A stretch of 64,000 bases of DNA, taken from JAGXQV01 sp964505475. GTDB taxonomy: Bacteria > Pseudomonadota > Gammaproteobacteria > Burkholderiales > Sulfuricellaceae. Positions 51,961 through 63,367 of the stretch are shown one piece after another (position 1 is the first letter of the stretch; each line of letters opens with the position of its first letter). The translations under genes and the position numbers were made by a program. The notes under the pieces were generated by a model, which saw only the letters and a list, made by a program, of their open reading frames with translations, was not told where the DNA came from and did not search any database. The stretch spans positions 72,626 through 136,625 of the forward strand of contig CAZDIJ010000001.1 in NCBI GenBank assembly GCA_964505475.1, given 5' to 3'.

Positions 51961-52662
51961 ATGCGATCCTCTCTCCCATTCAAAATCGTTTCGGCATGCG
52001 CCGCGTTGCCGTTTCTTTCCGCCGCCGCTGCCGCCGCCACCGAAGATAGCGCTTCCCTACGGAAAATCGCCGAAAGCTACGTCGCCAGCCAGGTTGGCGA
52101 ATTGCCCGGCCAAGTCACGGTAAGCGTCGGCGCGATCGACCATCGCCTGCGCCTGCCCAAGTGCGCCAACGCCGAGGGCTTCCTGCCGCCCGGCACCCAA
52201 CTGTGGGGCAATGCCAGCATCGGCATTCGCTGCCAGGAACCGAGTCCCTGGTCGATCTACGTGCCGGTCACGGTCAAGGTCACGGCGCAGGTCGTCACCA
52301 CCGTCAAACCGTTGCCGCAAGGCCACCTCCTGACGCCGGGCGACGTGACGACGCAACCGGCCGATCTCACCCAACTGCCGCCGGGCGTGATTGCCGATGT
52401 CGGGCAGGTTATCGGAAAAACCCTGGCCGGCGGCATTTCCGCCGGCCAGCCGCTACGTCCCGAAATGCTGCGCGCGCCGCAGATCGTCAAGACCGGGCAG
52501 ACTGTCAGGATCGTCGCACAGGGCGGGGACTTCCAGGTCAGCGCGGAAGGCAAGGCGCTCAACAACGCCGCTTCCGGCCAGAGCGTTTCGGTGCGCACCC
52601 CCGGCGGCAAGGTGGTCAGCGGCGTGGTACGGGCGGACGGTTCGGTGGAAGTGGCTTTCTAG
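51961..52662 (+). CDS. flgA: Flagellar P-ring assembly chaperone FlgA
   Basis: A 233-residue periplasmic protein with a signal peptide (SLPFKIVSACAALPFLSAAAAAA). The SAF domain typical of FlgA is in PLPQGHLLTPGDVTTQPADL and the end has the conserved VVSGVVRADGSVEVAF. It helps FlgI assemble the P-ring. It is transcribed away from the flgB operon. No Shine-Dalgarno is visible before the ATG; a -10 (TAGAAT, 51943-51948) with weak -35 17 bases before it lies so close that the leader would be only a few bases. Confidence 0.95.
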   Translation: MRSSLPFKIVSACAALPFLSAAAAAATEDSASLRKIAESYVASQVGELPGQVTVSVGAIDHRLRLPKCANAEGFLPPGTQLWGNASIGIRCQEPSPWSIYVPVTVKVTAQVVTTVKPLPQGHLLTPGDVTTQPADLTQLPPGVIADVGQVIGKTLAGGISAGQPLRPEMLRAPQIVKTGQTVRIVAQGGDFQVSAEGKALNNAASGQSVSVRTPGGKVVSGVVRADGSVEVAF

Positions 52663-52667
52663 TTTAA

Positions 52668-52700
52668 AATAGCGCCACTTGATTACTGACCGGCGCTATT
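52668..52700 (+). promoter_or_regulatory. Hairpin between flgA and folD
   Basis: AATAGCGCC (52668-52676) and its exact complement GGCGCTATT (52692-52700) flank a 15-base loop and end three bases before the folD ATG. No Shine-Dalgarno is seen, so the stem may control translation or mark RNA processing. Confidence 0.35.
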
Positions 52701-52703
52701 CCC

Positions 52704-53555
52704 ATGACCGCAAAAATCCTCGACGGCAAACAGACTGCCGACAGCCTCCTGAAAACCCTGCGCCTGCAAGTGGAGGCGCGCCTCGCCGCCGGCAAGCGCG
52801 CCCCGGGGCTGGCCGTGATCTTGGTCGGCGACAATCCCGCCTCGGCCATTTACGTGCGCAACAAACGCCGCTCCTGCGACATCGCCGGGGTGCGCTCGAT
52901 ATCCGTCGATCTGCCGGCGGACACGCCCCAGGAAGAACTGTTGGCGCGCATCGACCAACTCAATGCCGACCCGGAAATTGACGGCATTCTGGTGCAATTA
53001 CCGCTGCCGCCGCACATCGACGACACCGCCGTGATCGAACGCATCCGCCCGGATAAGGACGTGGACGGCTTCCATCCCTACAACGTCGGTCGCCTGGTGC
53101 TGCGCATGCCGACCCTGCGCCCATGCACGCCGTTCGGGGTGATGACCCTGCTCAAGCTGACCGGCGAGGAATTGCGCGGCAAGAATGCGGTGGTGGTGGG
53201 CGCCTCCAACATCGTCGGCAGGCCGATGACTCTGGAACTGTTGCTCGCCGGCTGCACCGTCACCACCACCCACAGCGCCACCCGCGATTTGCCGTCTTTC
53301 GTCGCTCAGGCGGAGGTGCTGGTGGTGGCCGTCGGCAAGCCCAACTTCATCAAGGGGGAATGGATCAAGGAAGGCGCCATCGTCATCGACGTCGGCATCA
53401 ACCGCCTCCCCGACGGCAAAATTTGCGGCGACGTGGAATTTGAAAGCGCCAAGGAGCGGGCATCGTGGATCACCCCGGTGCCGGGCGGCGTCGGCCCGAT
53501 GACCGTGGCGACCTTGCTGGAAAACACCCTCAAGGCCGCCGACTTGCACGGTTAG
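52704..53555 (+). CDS. folD: Methylenetetrahydrofolate dehydrogenase/cyclohydrolase FolD
   Basis: A 283-residue bifunctional folate enzyme that converts 5,10-methylene-THF to 10-formyl-THF with NADP. Tyr50 and the catalytic Lys54 are in SAIYVRNKRR, equal in position to the E. coli enzyme; ILVQLPLPPHI and the nucleotide-binding VVVGASNIVGRPM are conserved, as is the end PVPGGVGPMTVATLLENT. It begins 41 bases after flgA. Its stop overlaps that of the converging cbbY-like gene by 4 bases. Confidence 0.97.
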   Translation: MTAKILDGKQTADSLLKTLRLQVEARLAAGKRAPGLAVILVGDNPASAIYVRNKRRSCDIAGVRSISVDLPADTPQEELLARIDQLNADPEIDGILVQLPLPPHIDDTAVIERIRPDKDVDGFHPYNVGRLVLRMPTLRPCTPFGVMTLLKLTGEELRGKNAVVVGASNIVGRPMTLELLLAGCTVTTTHSATRDLPSFVAQAEVLVVAVGKPNFIKGEWIKEGAIVIDVGINRLPDGKICGDVEFESAKERASWITPVPGGVGPMTVATLLENTLKAADLHG

Positions 53556-54307
53556 CTGGCGTGCCAATACCTCAATAGCTCGACCGTCGCGCAACGCTTG
53601 CCCTGCGCCTCGCCCGCCAGCAGCCGGAACGGCTGCTGCGGCTCGCCGAGGTCGCTCAGCACCGCAACCGCGCCGGAAAAGTCCTGATCGACGGTGTAGT
53701 CGCTGACCGTGACCACGGTTTTCAGACCCGCTCCCATGCTCGATTTCAGCCCATTTTCCGAGTCCTCGAAAGCCAGGCAGTCCGCCGCGGGCAAGTTCAG
53801 TTTATCCAGCGCCCATTGAAAAATATCCGGCGCCGGTTTCTTGGCCGGAACAATATCCCCGGCGGCGATCACTTCGAACCAGCTTTCCGCATCCGCCGCC
53901 AGGCTGTGACGCAGCAAGGTGCTGACGTTATCCGGCGAGGTAGTGGTGGCCACCGCCAGGCGCAGCCCCGCCTCCCGCGCCTCGCGCAACAGGCGAGCCA
54001 CGCCGGGGCGCAAGGGAATGCCGCCGCGCTCCAGCAATTCGACATAATGGCGGGTCTTGGTCTTATGCAATGTCAACACCAGATCGTCGAAATCGGCCGG
54101 CTTGGCAAAATCATGGAGAAAACTCTCGACGAAGTAGCGGATGCGCTCCTTGCCGCCGGTGACGGCCAGCAATTTGCCGTACAGCTCCACACCCCACTCC
54201 CAGTCCAGGCCAAGTTCACGAAATGCCGCATTGAAAGCAACCCGATGACCGTCGCGCTCGGTTTCTGCCAAAGTCCCATCCACATCGAAAATCAAAGCGT
54301 TGAGCAT
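53552..54307 (-). CDS. cbbY: HAD-family sugar phosphatase, CbbY type
   Basis: A 251-residue HAD hydrolase. Motif I is ALIFDVDGTLAETERDGHR, with both aspartates; motif II is VATTTS, motif III KKPAPDIF and motif IV CLAFEDSENG. The TERDGHR continuation with LLAVTGGKERIR in the cap is specific to CbbY-like enzymes, which in autotrophs remove inhibitory xylulose-1,5-bisphosphate formed by RuBisCO. No Calvin-cycle gene is in the window, so the substrate is inferred. The ATG at 54307 has GAGG 9 bases upstream. It is divergent from dksA. Confidence 0.82.
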   Translation of the reverse strand: MLNALIFDVDGTLAETERDGHRVAFNAAFRELGLDWEWGVELYGKLLAVTGGKERIRYFVESFLHDFAKPADFDDLVLTLHKTKTRHYVELLERGGIPLRPGVARLLREAREAGLRLAVATTTSPDNVSTLLRHSLAADAESWFEVIAAGDIVPAKKPAPDIFQWALDKLNLPAADCLAFEDSENGLKSSMGAGLKTVVTVSDYTVDQDFSGAVAVLSDLGEPQQPFRLLAGEAQGKRCATVELLRYWHAS

Positions 54308-54338
54308 CGTTTTAAACCTCGTCAAATTTAGACGCACC

Positions 54339-54367
54339 TTGCGGCGCGGGCGGATTTCTGCTATTAA
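54339..54367 (+). promoter_or_regulatory. Probable dksA promoter
   Basis: TTGCGG (54339-54344), a 17-base spacer and TATTAA (54362-54367) lie about 30 bases before the dksA ATG. The sequence just after the -10 (AGCGGTTTTG) would be the start region. Confidence 0.5.
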
Positions 54368-54397
54368 AGCGGTTTTGCCAAAAACGGGTTGATCTAC

Positions 54398-54820
54398 ATG
54401 TCTGGAGAATTACACAAGCAATTTACCCCCTACGTTCCGAAGAAGAACGAGGAATACATGAACCCGCGCCAGCAGGCTCATTTTCGCAAAATTCTGGAGG
54501 ACTGGAAAGGCGAGCTGAGCGAGGACATCGACCGTACCGTCCACACCATGCAGGACGAAGCAACCATTTTCGCCGACCCCAACGACCGCGCCAGCCAGGA
54601 ATCCGATATGGCGCTCGAACTGCGCAACCGCGACCGCGAGCGCAAGCTCATCAAGAAAATCGACGAAACCATCGCCAAGATCGAAGCCGACGAATACGGC
54701 TACTGCGAAAGCTGCGGCGTGGAAATCGGCCTGAAACGCCTGGAAGCCCGCCCTACCGCGACCCTGTGCATCGACTGCAAGACCCTGGACGAGTTGCGCG
54801 AGCGTCAGGTCGCCAAATAA
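54398..54820 (+). CDS. dksA: RNA polymerase-binding transcription factor DksA
   Basis: A 140-residue secondary-channel factor that acts with ppGpp on ribosomal and amino-acid promoters. The coiled-coil carries the acidic tip (DPNDRASQESDMALELRNRD) that reaches the polymerase active site, and the four zinc cysteines are in YCESCGVEIGLKRLE and TLCIDCKTL. The ATG at 54398 (MSGELHK) has only a weak site (GGGTTGATC); an in-frame TTG three codons earlier is possible. The globular domain and length agree with the family. Confidence 0.96.
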   Translation: MSGELHKQFTPYVPKKNEEYMNPRQQAHFRKILEDWKGELSEDIDRTVHTMQDEATIFADPNDRASQESDMALELRNRDRERKLIKKIDETIAKIEADEYGYCESCGVEIGLKRLEARPTATLCIDCKTLDELRERQVAK

Positions 54821-54841
54821 GCCTCACCGAGTTTCGCCGCC

Positions 54842-55273
54842 ATGTCCCCCGCTGCCGAGGAATTCCACTCCCGCCTGAACGGCTTGCTGTTCAGCGTGAT
54901 GTCCTGGCAGCAACTTACCGACTTCTGGTCCAGGATCGACAGGAGTGGCGGCTGGTACCTCTATGCCATCGGCGAAGGCTTGCCGGAAGCGCCCGCCAGC
55001 GACCAGCAGGTCGGACAGTTCATCGAAAAACTCGACACCCTGCTGCGCCACGACCATCACGAAAGCTACTGCGGCATTGTCTATGCCGATAATCTGGAAC
55101 AGCCGGATTTCGTGAAGATCTACGACCCCAATCATCTTGGCTCTTCCTGCGGTTCCAGCAAGAACCCGCCCCTGCCGGGCTGGATCATGAGCAAGATCCC
55201 GCCTGCCGAATTGAAGCCGAAATGGACGCTGCCCGCCAACCGCAAACGCTGGTGGCAGACGCTGTTCGACTAA
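54842..55273 (+). CDS. Small conserved hypothetical protein downstream of dksA
   Basis: A 143-residue cytosolic protein rich in Trp and aromatic residues. A central HHESYCGIVYADNLEQPDFVKIYDPN block and a Gly/Ser/Cys loop (LGSSCGSSKNPPLPGW) stand out, but no catalytic motif or domain is recognised. It begins 21 bases after dksA on the same strand and ends before a strong terminator, so it is probably the second gene of a dksA operon. The compact fold and the lack of signal peptide suggest a soluble housekeeping protein of betaproteobacteria. Confidence 0.65.
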   Translation: MSPAAEEFHSRLNGLLFSVMSWQQLTDFWSRIDRSGGWYLYAIGEGLPEAPASDQQVGQFIEKLDTLLRHDHHESYCGIVYADNLEQPDFVKIYDPNHLGSSCGSSKNPPLPGWIMSKIPPAELKPKWTLPANRKRWWQTLFD

Positions 55274-55291
55274 CCGGTTGCTTTTCCCAAT

Positions 55292-55321
55292 AAAAAAGGC
55301 GGCCTTACGGCCGCCTTTTTT
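55292..55321. terminator. Bidirectional Rho-independent terminator
   Basis: AAAAAAGGCGGCC, loop TTAC, then GGCCGCCTTTTTT: a stem with A and T runs on both sides that can stop transcription from the dksA side (plus) and from pnp (minus). Confidence 0.9.
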
Positions 55322-55334
55322 CACCCCTCGGCAA

Positions 55335-57461
55335 TTACTGCTGGGTTTCGTCAGCCGGCTTGGGTGCGGCGGCGGGAGCTTCCAGCAAGGCTTTCATGGA
55401 CAAGCGCAGGCGGCCTTTTTCGTCGGCCTCCAGCACCTTGACCTTGACGGACTGCCCTTCCTTGAGGTGGTCGGTGACGCTGTTGACACGCTCGTGGGCG
55501 ATCTGGGAAATATGCAGCAAGCCGTCCTTGCCCGGCAACACGCTGACGATGGCGCCGAAATCCAGCAGCTTCAGCACGGTGCCTTCATAAACCCGCCCCA
55601 CTTCGACTTCGGCGGTGATTTCCTCGATGCGTTTTTTCGCCAGTTCGCAAGCATCCAGCCCCTGGCAGGCGATGTTCACCGTGCCGTCCTCGGCGATGTC
55701 GATGGTGGTGCCGGTCTCTTCCGTCAAGGCGCGAATGACCGCGCCGCCCTTGCCGATCACGTCGCGGATTTTCTCCGGGTTGATCTTCATGCTGACGATG
55801 CGCGGAGCATAGGCGGACATGTCGTGGCGCGGACCGTCGATGGCCTGTTTCATGATGCCGAGAATGTGCATGCGGCCTTCGCGCGCCTGGGTCAGGGCAA
55901 CCTGCATGATTTCCTTGGTAATCCCCTGAATCTTGATGTCCATCTGTAATGCCGTGATGCCTTCCTCGGTACCCGCGACCTTGAAGTCCATGTCGCCGAG
56001 ATGATCCTCGTCGCCCAGGATGTCGGTCAGCACGGCGAAACGGTTGCCATCCTTGATTAAGCCCATGGCAATACCGGCGACGTGGGACTTCATCGGCACG
56101 CCGGCATCCATCAGCGCCAAGCTGCCGCCGCACACCGAAGCCATCGAGCTGGAGCCGTTGGATTCGGTGATTTCGGAAACCACGCGCATGGTGTAGCCGA
56201 ATTCGTCGGCGCCCGGCAATACGCCGACCAAGGCGCGCTTGGCCAAACGGCCGTGGCCGATTTCGCGGCGCTTGGGCGTGCCCACGCGGCCGCATTCGCC
56301 GGTGGCGTAAGGCGGGAAGTTGTAATGCAGCATGAAGCGGTCGGAATAGCTGCCCTGCAAGGCGTCGATCATCTGCTCGTCGCGCCCGGTACCCAGCGTG
56401 GCGACGGCCAGCGCCTGGGTTTCGCCGCGGGTGAACAGCACCGAGCCATGGGTGCGCGGCAGCACGCCGGTGCGGATGGTGATGGGACGCACGGTGCGCG
56501 TATCGCGTCCGTCGATGCGCGGTTCGCCTTGGAGAATCTGGCCGCGCACGATCTTCGCTTCGAGTTCGAAGAAGATGTTCTTGATGAAGTTGATGCGGTC
56601 GGCGTCGGCGCCTTCACCGCCCACTTCGGCCACCACGCGCTCGCGGATCGCGTCGATGCGGGTGTAGCGCTCCTGCTTCTGCTTGATCTGGTAGGCGGCG
56701 GCCAGATCGGCTTGCGCCAACTCGCCGATCTTGGCGATCAAGGCTTCATCCTTGGAGGCGGGCGCCCAATCCCAGGCTTCCGCGCCGGCTTCGTCGGCCA
56801 GTTCGTTGATGGCGTCGATGGCCGCCTGCATCTGCTGATGGCCGTACACCACCGCGCCCAACATCACGTCCTCGGGCAGTTCGAGCGCCTCGGATTCGAC
56901 CATCAGCACGGCCTGCTGGGTACCCGCCACGACCAAGTCGAGCTGGGAATCCTTCAACTCGGTCGCGGTCGGGTTGAGCACGTATTCGCCGTTCAAATAA
57001 CCGACGCGCGCGGCGCCGATCGGGCCGTTGAAGGGGATGCCGGACACCGCCAACGCCGCAGAAGCGCCGATCACCGCCGGAATGTCGGAATCGACCTCGG
57101 GGTTGGAGGAAACCACGGTAGCGACGATCTGCACTTCATTGTAGAAGCCATCCGGGAACAGGGGGCGCAAGGGGCGGTCGATCAGACGCGAGGTAAGGAT
57201 TTCCTTTTCCGAGGGACGGCCTTCGCGCTTGAAAAAACCGCCGGGAATCTTGCCGGCGGCATAGGTGCGTTCCTGGTAATCCACGGTGAGCGGGAAAAAA
57301 TCCTGACCGGGCTTGGCGCCCTTGGCGCCGACCACCGTCACCAGCACCACGGTGTCGTCCATGTTCACGATCACGGCGCCGCTAGCCTGGCGAGCGATTT
57401 CGCCGGTTTCGAGCGTAACCTGGTGACGCCCGTAAGTGAATGTTTTCTTGATTCGGTTCAA
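55335..57461 (-). CDS. pnp: Polyribonucleotide nucleotidyltransferase (PNPase)
   Basis: A 708-residue 3'-5' phosphorolytic exoribonuclease: two RNase PH domains (first from IKKTFTYGRHQVTLETGEIA, second with DLMLHYNFPPYATGE-like FMLHYNFPPYATGECGRVG and the catalytic DILGDEDHLGDMDFKVAGT), then KH (KINPEKIRDVIGKGGAVIRA) and S1 (GRVYEGTVLKLLDFGAIVSV) RNA-binding domains. The start is a TTG at 57459-57461 with AGGA 7 bases upstream; this gives the normal MNRIKKTF N-terminus, whereas longer starts are not conserved in the family. It is the last gene of the operon, after rpsO, and ends before a strong terminator. Confidence 0.96.
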   Translation of the reverse strand: MNRIKKTFTYGRHQVTLETGEIARQASGAVIVNMDDTVVLVTVVGAKGAKPGQDFFPLTVDYQERTYAAGKIPGGFFKREGRPSEKEILTSRLIDRPLRPLFPDGFYNEVQIVATVVSSNPEVDSDIPAVIGASAALAVSGIPFNGPIGAARVGYLNGEYVLNPTATELKDSQLDLVVAGTQQAVLMVESEALELPEDVMLGAVVYGHQQMQAAIDAINELADEAGAEAWDWAPASKDEALIAKIGELAQADLAAAYQIKQKQERYTRIDAIRERVVAEVGGEGADADRINFIKNIFFELEAKIVRGQILQGEPRIDGRDTRTVRPITIRTGVLPRTHGSVLFTRGETQALAVATLGTGRDEQMIDALQGSYSDRFMLHYNFPPYATGECGRVGTPKRREIGHGRLAKRALVGVLPGADEFGYTMRVVSEITESNGSSSMASVCGGSLALMDAGVPMKSHVAGIAMGLIKDGNRFAVLTDILGDEDHLGDMDFKVAGTEEGITALQMDIKIQGITKEIMQVALTQAREGRMHILGIMKQAIDGPRHDMSAYAPRIVSMKINPEKIRDVIGKGGAVIRALTEETGTTIDIAEDGTVNIACQGLDACELAKKRIEEITAEVEVGRVYEGTVLKLLDFGAIVSVLPGKDGLLHISQIAHERVNSVTDHLKEGQSVKVKVLEADEKGRLRLSMKALLEAPAAAPKPADETQQ

Positions 57462-57518
57462 GGGATTATCCTTTTTTCGATTGATCTGATCGCCGCACGC
57501 AGCAATGAAACGACAACA

Positions 57519-57573
57519 AAGCCGCACGGACACCCATGCGGCTTAGGAACGGCGGAAGCACACCGCTTCCGCC
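57519..57573 (-). promoter_or_regulatory. Two hairpins in the rpsO-pnp intergenic leader
   Basis: GGCGGAAGC/GCTTCCGCC (57551-57559 and 57565-57573) and AAGCCGCA/TGCGGCTT (57519-57526 and 57537-57544) lie between rpsO and pnp without T runs. In E. coli a stem in this position is cut by RNase III to allow PNPase autoregulation; the same role is inferred here. Confidence 0.5.
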
Positions 57574-57586
57574 TGGCAACCGGAAA

Positions 57587-57856
57587 TTACTTGCGCAGGC
57601 CGAGGCGCTCGATCAGCGAGCGGTAGCGGTCGGCGCTCTTGCCCTTGAGGTAGTCCAGCAGCTTACGGCGCTTGCTGACCAGCTTGAGCAGACCGCGGCG
57701 GGAATGATGATCCTTGGCGTGGATCTTGAAATGGCCAGTCAGGTCGTTGATGCGCGCGGTCATCAGGGCAACCTGCACTTCGGGGGAACCGGTATCGGCC
57801 GTGGCGCGTTGATAATCCTGCACGAGCTGTGCTTTCTGGACACTGGTTACTGACAT
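57587..57856 (-). CDS. rpsO: 30S ribosomal protein S15
   Basis: An 89-residue primary-binding protein of the 30S platform, with the conserved GSPEVQVALMTARINDLTGH and HHSRRGLLKLVSKRRKLLDY segments. Length equals that of E. coli S15. It precedes pnp as in most proteobacteria and has its own promoter upstream at 57896-57925. Confidence 0.98.
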   Translation of the reverse strand: MSVTSVQKAQLVQDYQRATADTGSPEVQVALMTARINDLTGHFKIHAKDHHSRRGLLKLVSKRRKLLDYLKGKSADRYRSLIERLGLRK

Positions 57857-57895
57857 CTTGATCTTCTCCGAAACACGAATAATTTAAAGTTTTGG

Positions 57896-57925
57896 ATTAT
57901 ACCCGCTATCGGGCAACTTTCTCAA
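57896..57925 (-). promoter_or_regulatory. Strong sigma-70 promoter of rpsO-pnp
   Basis: On the minus strand TTGAGA (57920-57925), an 18-base spacer and a perfect TATAAT (57896-57901), in the 98-bp gap between truB and rpsO. The gap also holds a perfect palindrome ATAGTTAACTAT at 57936-57947. Confidence 0.7.
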
Positions 57926-57954
57926 GTAATTCTCGATAGTTAACTATAAAAAAC

Positions 57955-58860
57955 CTAGGCGGCAAAATTAACCAGACGGCGCGGCGCAATTTTGCCGTCA
58001 TCCATGGCGACGCCCACTCCCAGAAAAATTCCGCCGTCCTCGTACAAACGCACTTCGCCACGTTCGGTTTGGCGGGGCAGCCAGACTGGATTGCCGCGTT
58101 TCAGGTAGAATGCGCTGTCGCCATCCAACGTCACCTTGGGCAAATCCTCCACCAGTACGTCGAGCGGCAGCAGGCAGGCATCGCGCTGCTCCATCGGCAT
58201 TTCACCGAGCCGCTCCAAGGTCAGCGCGCCGGCGATCTCAAAACGGCTGGTAACCGTGCGCCGCAACGCGCTCATGTAGGCGCCGCACCCCAGCGCCCGG
58301 CCTACATCCTCGGCCAGGACGCGGATATAGGTACCCTTGCTGCACTTGACCGTGACGCGCAAACGCACCCCATCAAAAGCATCCAGCGCCAGTTGGTATA
58401 TGGTCACCGTGCGCGCCTGGCGTTCGATTTCCACACCCTTGCGGGCATATTCGTAGAGCGCGCGCCCCTGATGCTTGAGCGCCGAATACATCGGCGGCAC
58501 TTGGCTGATTTCCCCGACAAAACCTTGCAGCGCGCGCTCGACATCCCCGCGCGTCGCATTCACCGGCAGGCTGCCGGTGATTTCGCCTTCGCTGTCGCCG
58601 GTGCGGGTAGTCTGCCCCAGGGTGAATTCGGCTTGATAGGTTTTGTCGGCGTCGAGCAGGAATTGCGAATACTTCGTCGCTTCGCCGAAGCACACCGGCA
58701 GCAACCCGCTCGCCACCGGATCGAGATTACCGGTATGGCCGGCCTTGGCGGCCTGGAACAGCATTTTGGCTTTTTGCAGGGCGCTGTTGGAACTGATGCC
58801 AACCGGTTTGTCGAGCAACAGGACACCGTCAACACGGCGCTTGATTCGTTTGAACTGCAA
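57955..58860 (-). CDS. truB: tRNA pseudouridine(55) synthase TruB
   Basis: A 301-residue enzyme that makes pseudouridine 55 in the T loop of tRNAs. The catalytic aspartate is Asp47 in AGHTGNLDPVASGLLP, and the family blocks DGVLLLDKPVGISSN, KTYQAEFTLGQTTRTGDSEG and SKGTYIRVLAEDVGRALGCG are present, with a C-terminal PUA-like part. It lies 5 bases after rbfA. Confidence 0.97.
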   Translation of the reverse strand: MQFKRIKRRVDGVLLLDKPVGISSNSALQKAKMLFQAAKAGHTGNLDPVASGLLPVCFGEATKYSQFLLDADKTYQAEFTLGQTTRTGDSEGEITGSLPVNATRGDVERALQGFVGEISQVPPMYSALKHQGRALYEYARKGVEIERQARTVTIYQLALDAFDGVRLRVTVKCSKGTYIRVLAEDVGRALGCGAYMSALRRTVTSRFEIAGALTLERLGEMPMEQRDACLLPLDVLVEDLPKVTLDGDSAFYLKRGNPVWLPRQTERGEVRLYEDGGIFLGVGVAMDDGKIAPRRLVNFAA

Positions 58861-58865
58861 AATGA

Positions 58866-59228
58866 TTAGTCCGCGAGCTTGCCGGAAACCGCCGCATCAA
58901 TCAGCTGCGACAGATGTGCGCCGTTTTCCACCGAGGAATCGTGAACGAAATGCAACTGGGGGGTAATGCGCAGCTTCATGCGATGCGCCACCTGGGAGCG
59001 CAGGAAGCCGGCGGCACGCTGCAAGCCGGCTGCGGCGGTTTCGGCCTGCTCAGCGCCGCCGAGCAAGGTGAAATAAACCTTGGCATGGGCGTAGTCGGGA
59101 GTGATGTCGACGCCGGTCAGCGTCACCATGCCGATGCGCGGATCCTTCACTTCGTGGCTGATAAGCTCGGCCAACTCGCGTTGGAGTTGCTCGGCGACAC
59201 GGCGGGGACGGGAGAAATCTTTGGGCAT
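58866..59228 (-). CDS. rbfA: 30S ribosome-binding factor RbfA
   Basis: A 120-residue KH-fold ribosome maturation factor acting on the 5' end of 16S rRNA. The conserved start MPKDFSRPRRVAEQLQREL and KDPRIGMVTLTGVDITPDYA followed by QLHFVHDSS are clear. The ATG at 59228 is chosen on conservation; the frame is open 38 codons further upstream but overlaps nothing conserved, and no strong ribosome site is visible for either start. It lies between infB and truB as usual. Confidence 0.95.
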   Translation of the reverse strand: MPKDFSRPRRVAEQLQRELAELISHEVKDPRIGMVTLTGVDITPDYAHAKVYFTLLGGAEQAETAAAGLQRAAGFLRSQVAHRMKLRITPQLHFVHDSSVENGAHLSQLIDAAVSGKLAD

Positions 59229-59277
59229 AGGAGTTAGGCGCCGGGGGCTAGGCAAAGCCCACCCCCTGCCTGAGCGA

Positions 59278-61863
<2,586 letters not shown>

Positions 61864-61883
61864 TTCAGCCTCCTATCCCTCGA

Positions 61884-63356
61884 TCAGGCAAACCACGGCG
61901 CCCGTGCGGTCATAATCAGCTGCTTGGCGCGCTCGCTGTCCATCCCGGCCAACTCCACCAGGTCGTCTACTGCCAGATCTGCCAAATCTTCCATCGTTAC
62001 CACACCTTTCGAGGCCAGCAGGCGCGCCGTGGAGGCATCCATCCCCTCCATGTGAAGCAAATCGTCCGCCGCTTCCTCGATCTTTTCCTCGCTGGCGATC
62101 GCCTCCGTCAACAGCGCGTTGCGGGCGCGGCTGCGCAGTTCATTGACGGTGTCCTCGTCGAACGCCTCGATCTCCAGCATTTCCGCCAGCGGCACATAGG
62201 CGACCTCTTCCAGCGTGCTGAAGCCTTCCTGCACCAGGATGTCGGCCACTTCTTCGTCCACGTCGAGCTTCTGCATGAAAAGCGTGCGAATGCCGACCGA
62301 TTCCTCCTCGCTCTTGCGGTGCGCGTCTTCCTCGGTGAGAATGTTCAGCGACCAGCCGGACAATTCGCCGGCCAGGCGCACATTCTGCCCATTTCGCCCG
62401 ATGGCCTGGGCAAGTTGCTCCTCTTCCACGACCACGTCCATGGAATCGGTTTCCTCATCCACCACGATGCTGTTGATTTCCGCCGGCGCCAGGGCGTTGA
62501 TGACGAATTGCGCCGGATCGGCCGACCACAGCACGATGTCCACCCGCTCACCAGCCAATTCGCCGGTCACCGCCTGGACGCGCGAACCGCGCATGCCGAC
62601 GCAAGTCCCGATCGGGTCGATGCGCTGATCGTTGGATTTCACCGCGATCTTCGAGCGCAGCCCCGGATCGCGCGCCGCCGCCTTGATCTCCAGCAGCCCT
62701 TCCTCGATTTCAGGGACTTCCAGTTCGAACAGCTTGACCAGGAATTCCGGCGCGGTGCGCGACAAGATCAATTGGGGGCCGCGCACATTGCGGTCGATTT
62801 TCATCAGGTAGGCGCGCACGCGGTCGCCGACCCGCAGATTTTCCTTGGGAATCATCTGATCGCGCGGCAACAGTGCTTCGATCCGCCCCGATTCGATAAT
62901 CGCGTTGCCGCGATCCATGCGCTTAATCACTCCGGTCACCAAGTGCTCGCGGCGATCCAGGAAATCATTCAATATCTGCTCGCGCTCGGCCTCGCGGATT
63001 TTTTGCAGAATCACCTGCTTCGCCGCCTGCGCCCCGATGCGGCCAAACTCCACCGGCTCCAGCGGCTCTTCGACGGCGTCATCCAACTGGATATCCGCAT
63101 CGCGTTCGCGCGCATCGCTCAATGCGATTTGGCGGCTTGGGAATTCGACGGCGTCGTCGGGCACCACCTGCCAGCAACGGAACGTCTCATACTCGCCCGA
63201 GTCTCGATCCACGCTCACGCGCACCTCGACATCCTCGCTAAACCGTTTTTTGGTAGCGGAAGCCAAGGCCAGTTCCAGCGCGCCGAAAATAACCTCCTTG
63301 GAGACATTTTTCTCCCGCGCCATCACGTCCACCACTAACAAAATCTCGCGACTCAT
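61884..63356 (-). CDS. nusA: Transcription elongation/antitermination factor NusA
   Basis: A 490-residue RNA polymerase partner: N-terminal domain starting MSREILLVVDVMAREKNVSK, S1 domain (LVTGVIKRMDRGNAIIESGR), two KH domains (GTCVGMRGSRVQAVTGELAG) and two C-terminal acidic repeats (about 365-490). It controls pausing, termination and antitermination, including that of its own operon in other bacteria. GGAGG precedes the ATG closely. It lies 11 bases after rimP. Confidence 0.97.
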   Translation of the reverse strand: MSREILLVVDVMAREKNVSKEVIFGALELALASATKKRFSEDVEVRVSVDRDSGEYETFRCWQVVPDDAVEFPSRQIALSDARERDADIQLDDAVEEPLEPVEFGRIGAQAAKQVILQKIREAEREQILNDFLDRREHLVTGVIKRMDRGNAIIESGRIEALLPRDQMIPKENLRVGDRVRAYLMKIDRNVRGPQLILSRTAPEFLVKLFELEVPEIEEGLLEIKAAARDPGLRSKIAVKSNDQRIDPIGTCVGMRGSRVQAVTGELAGERVDIVLWSADPAQFVINALAPAEINSIVVDEETDSMDVVVEEEQLAQAIGRNGQNVRLAGELSGWSLNILTEEDAHRKSEEESVGIRTLFMQKLDVDEEVADILVQEGFSTLEEVAYVPLAEMLEIEAFDEDTVNELRSRARNALLTEAIASEEKIEEAADDLLHMEGMDASTARLLASKGVVTMEDLADLAVDDLVELAGMDSERAKQLIMTARAPWFA

Positions 63357-63367
63357 ACCACCTCCAA

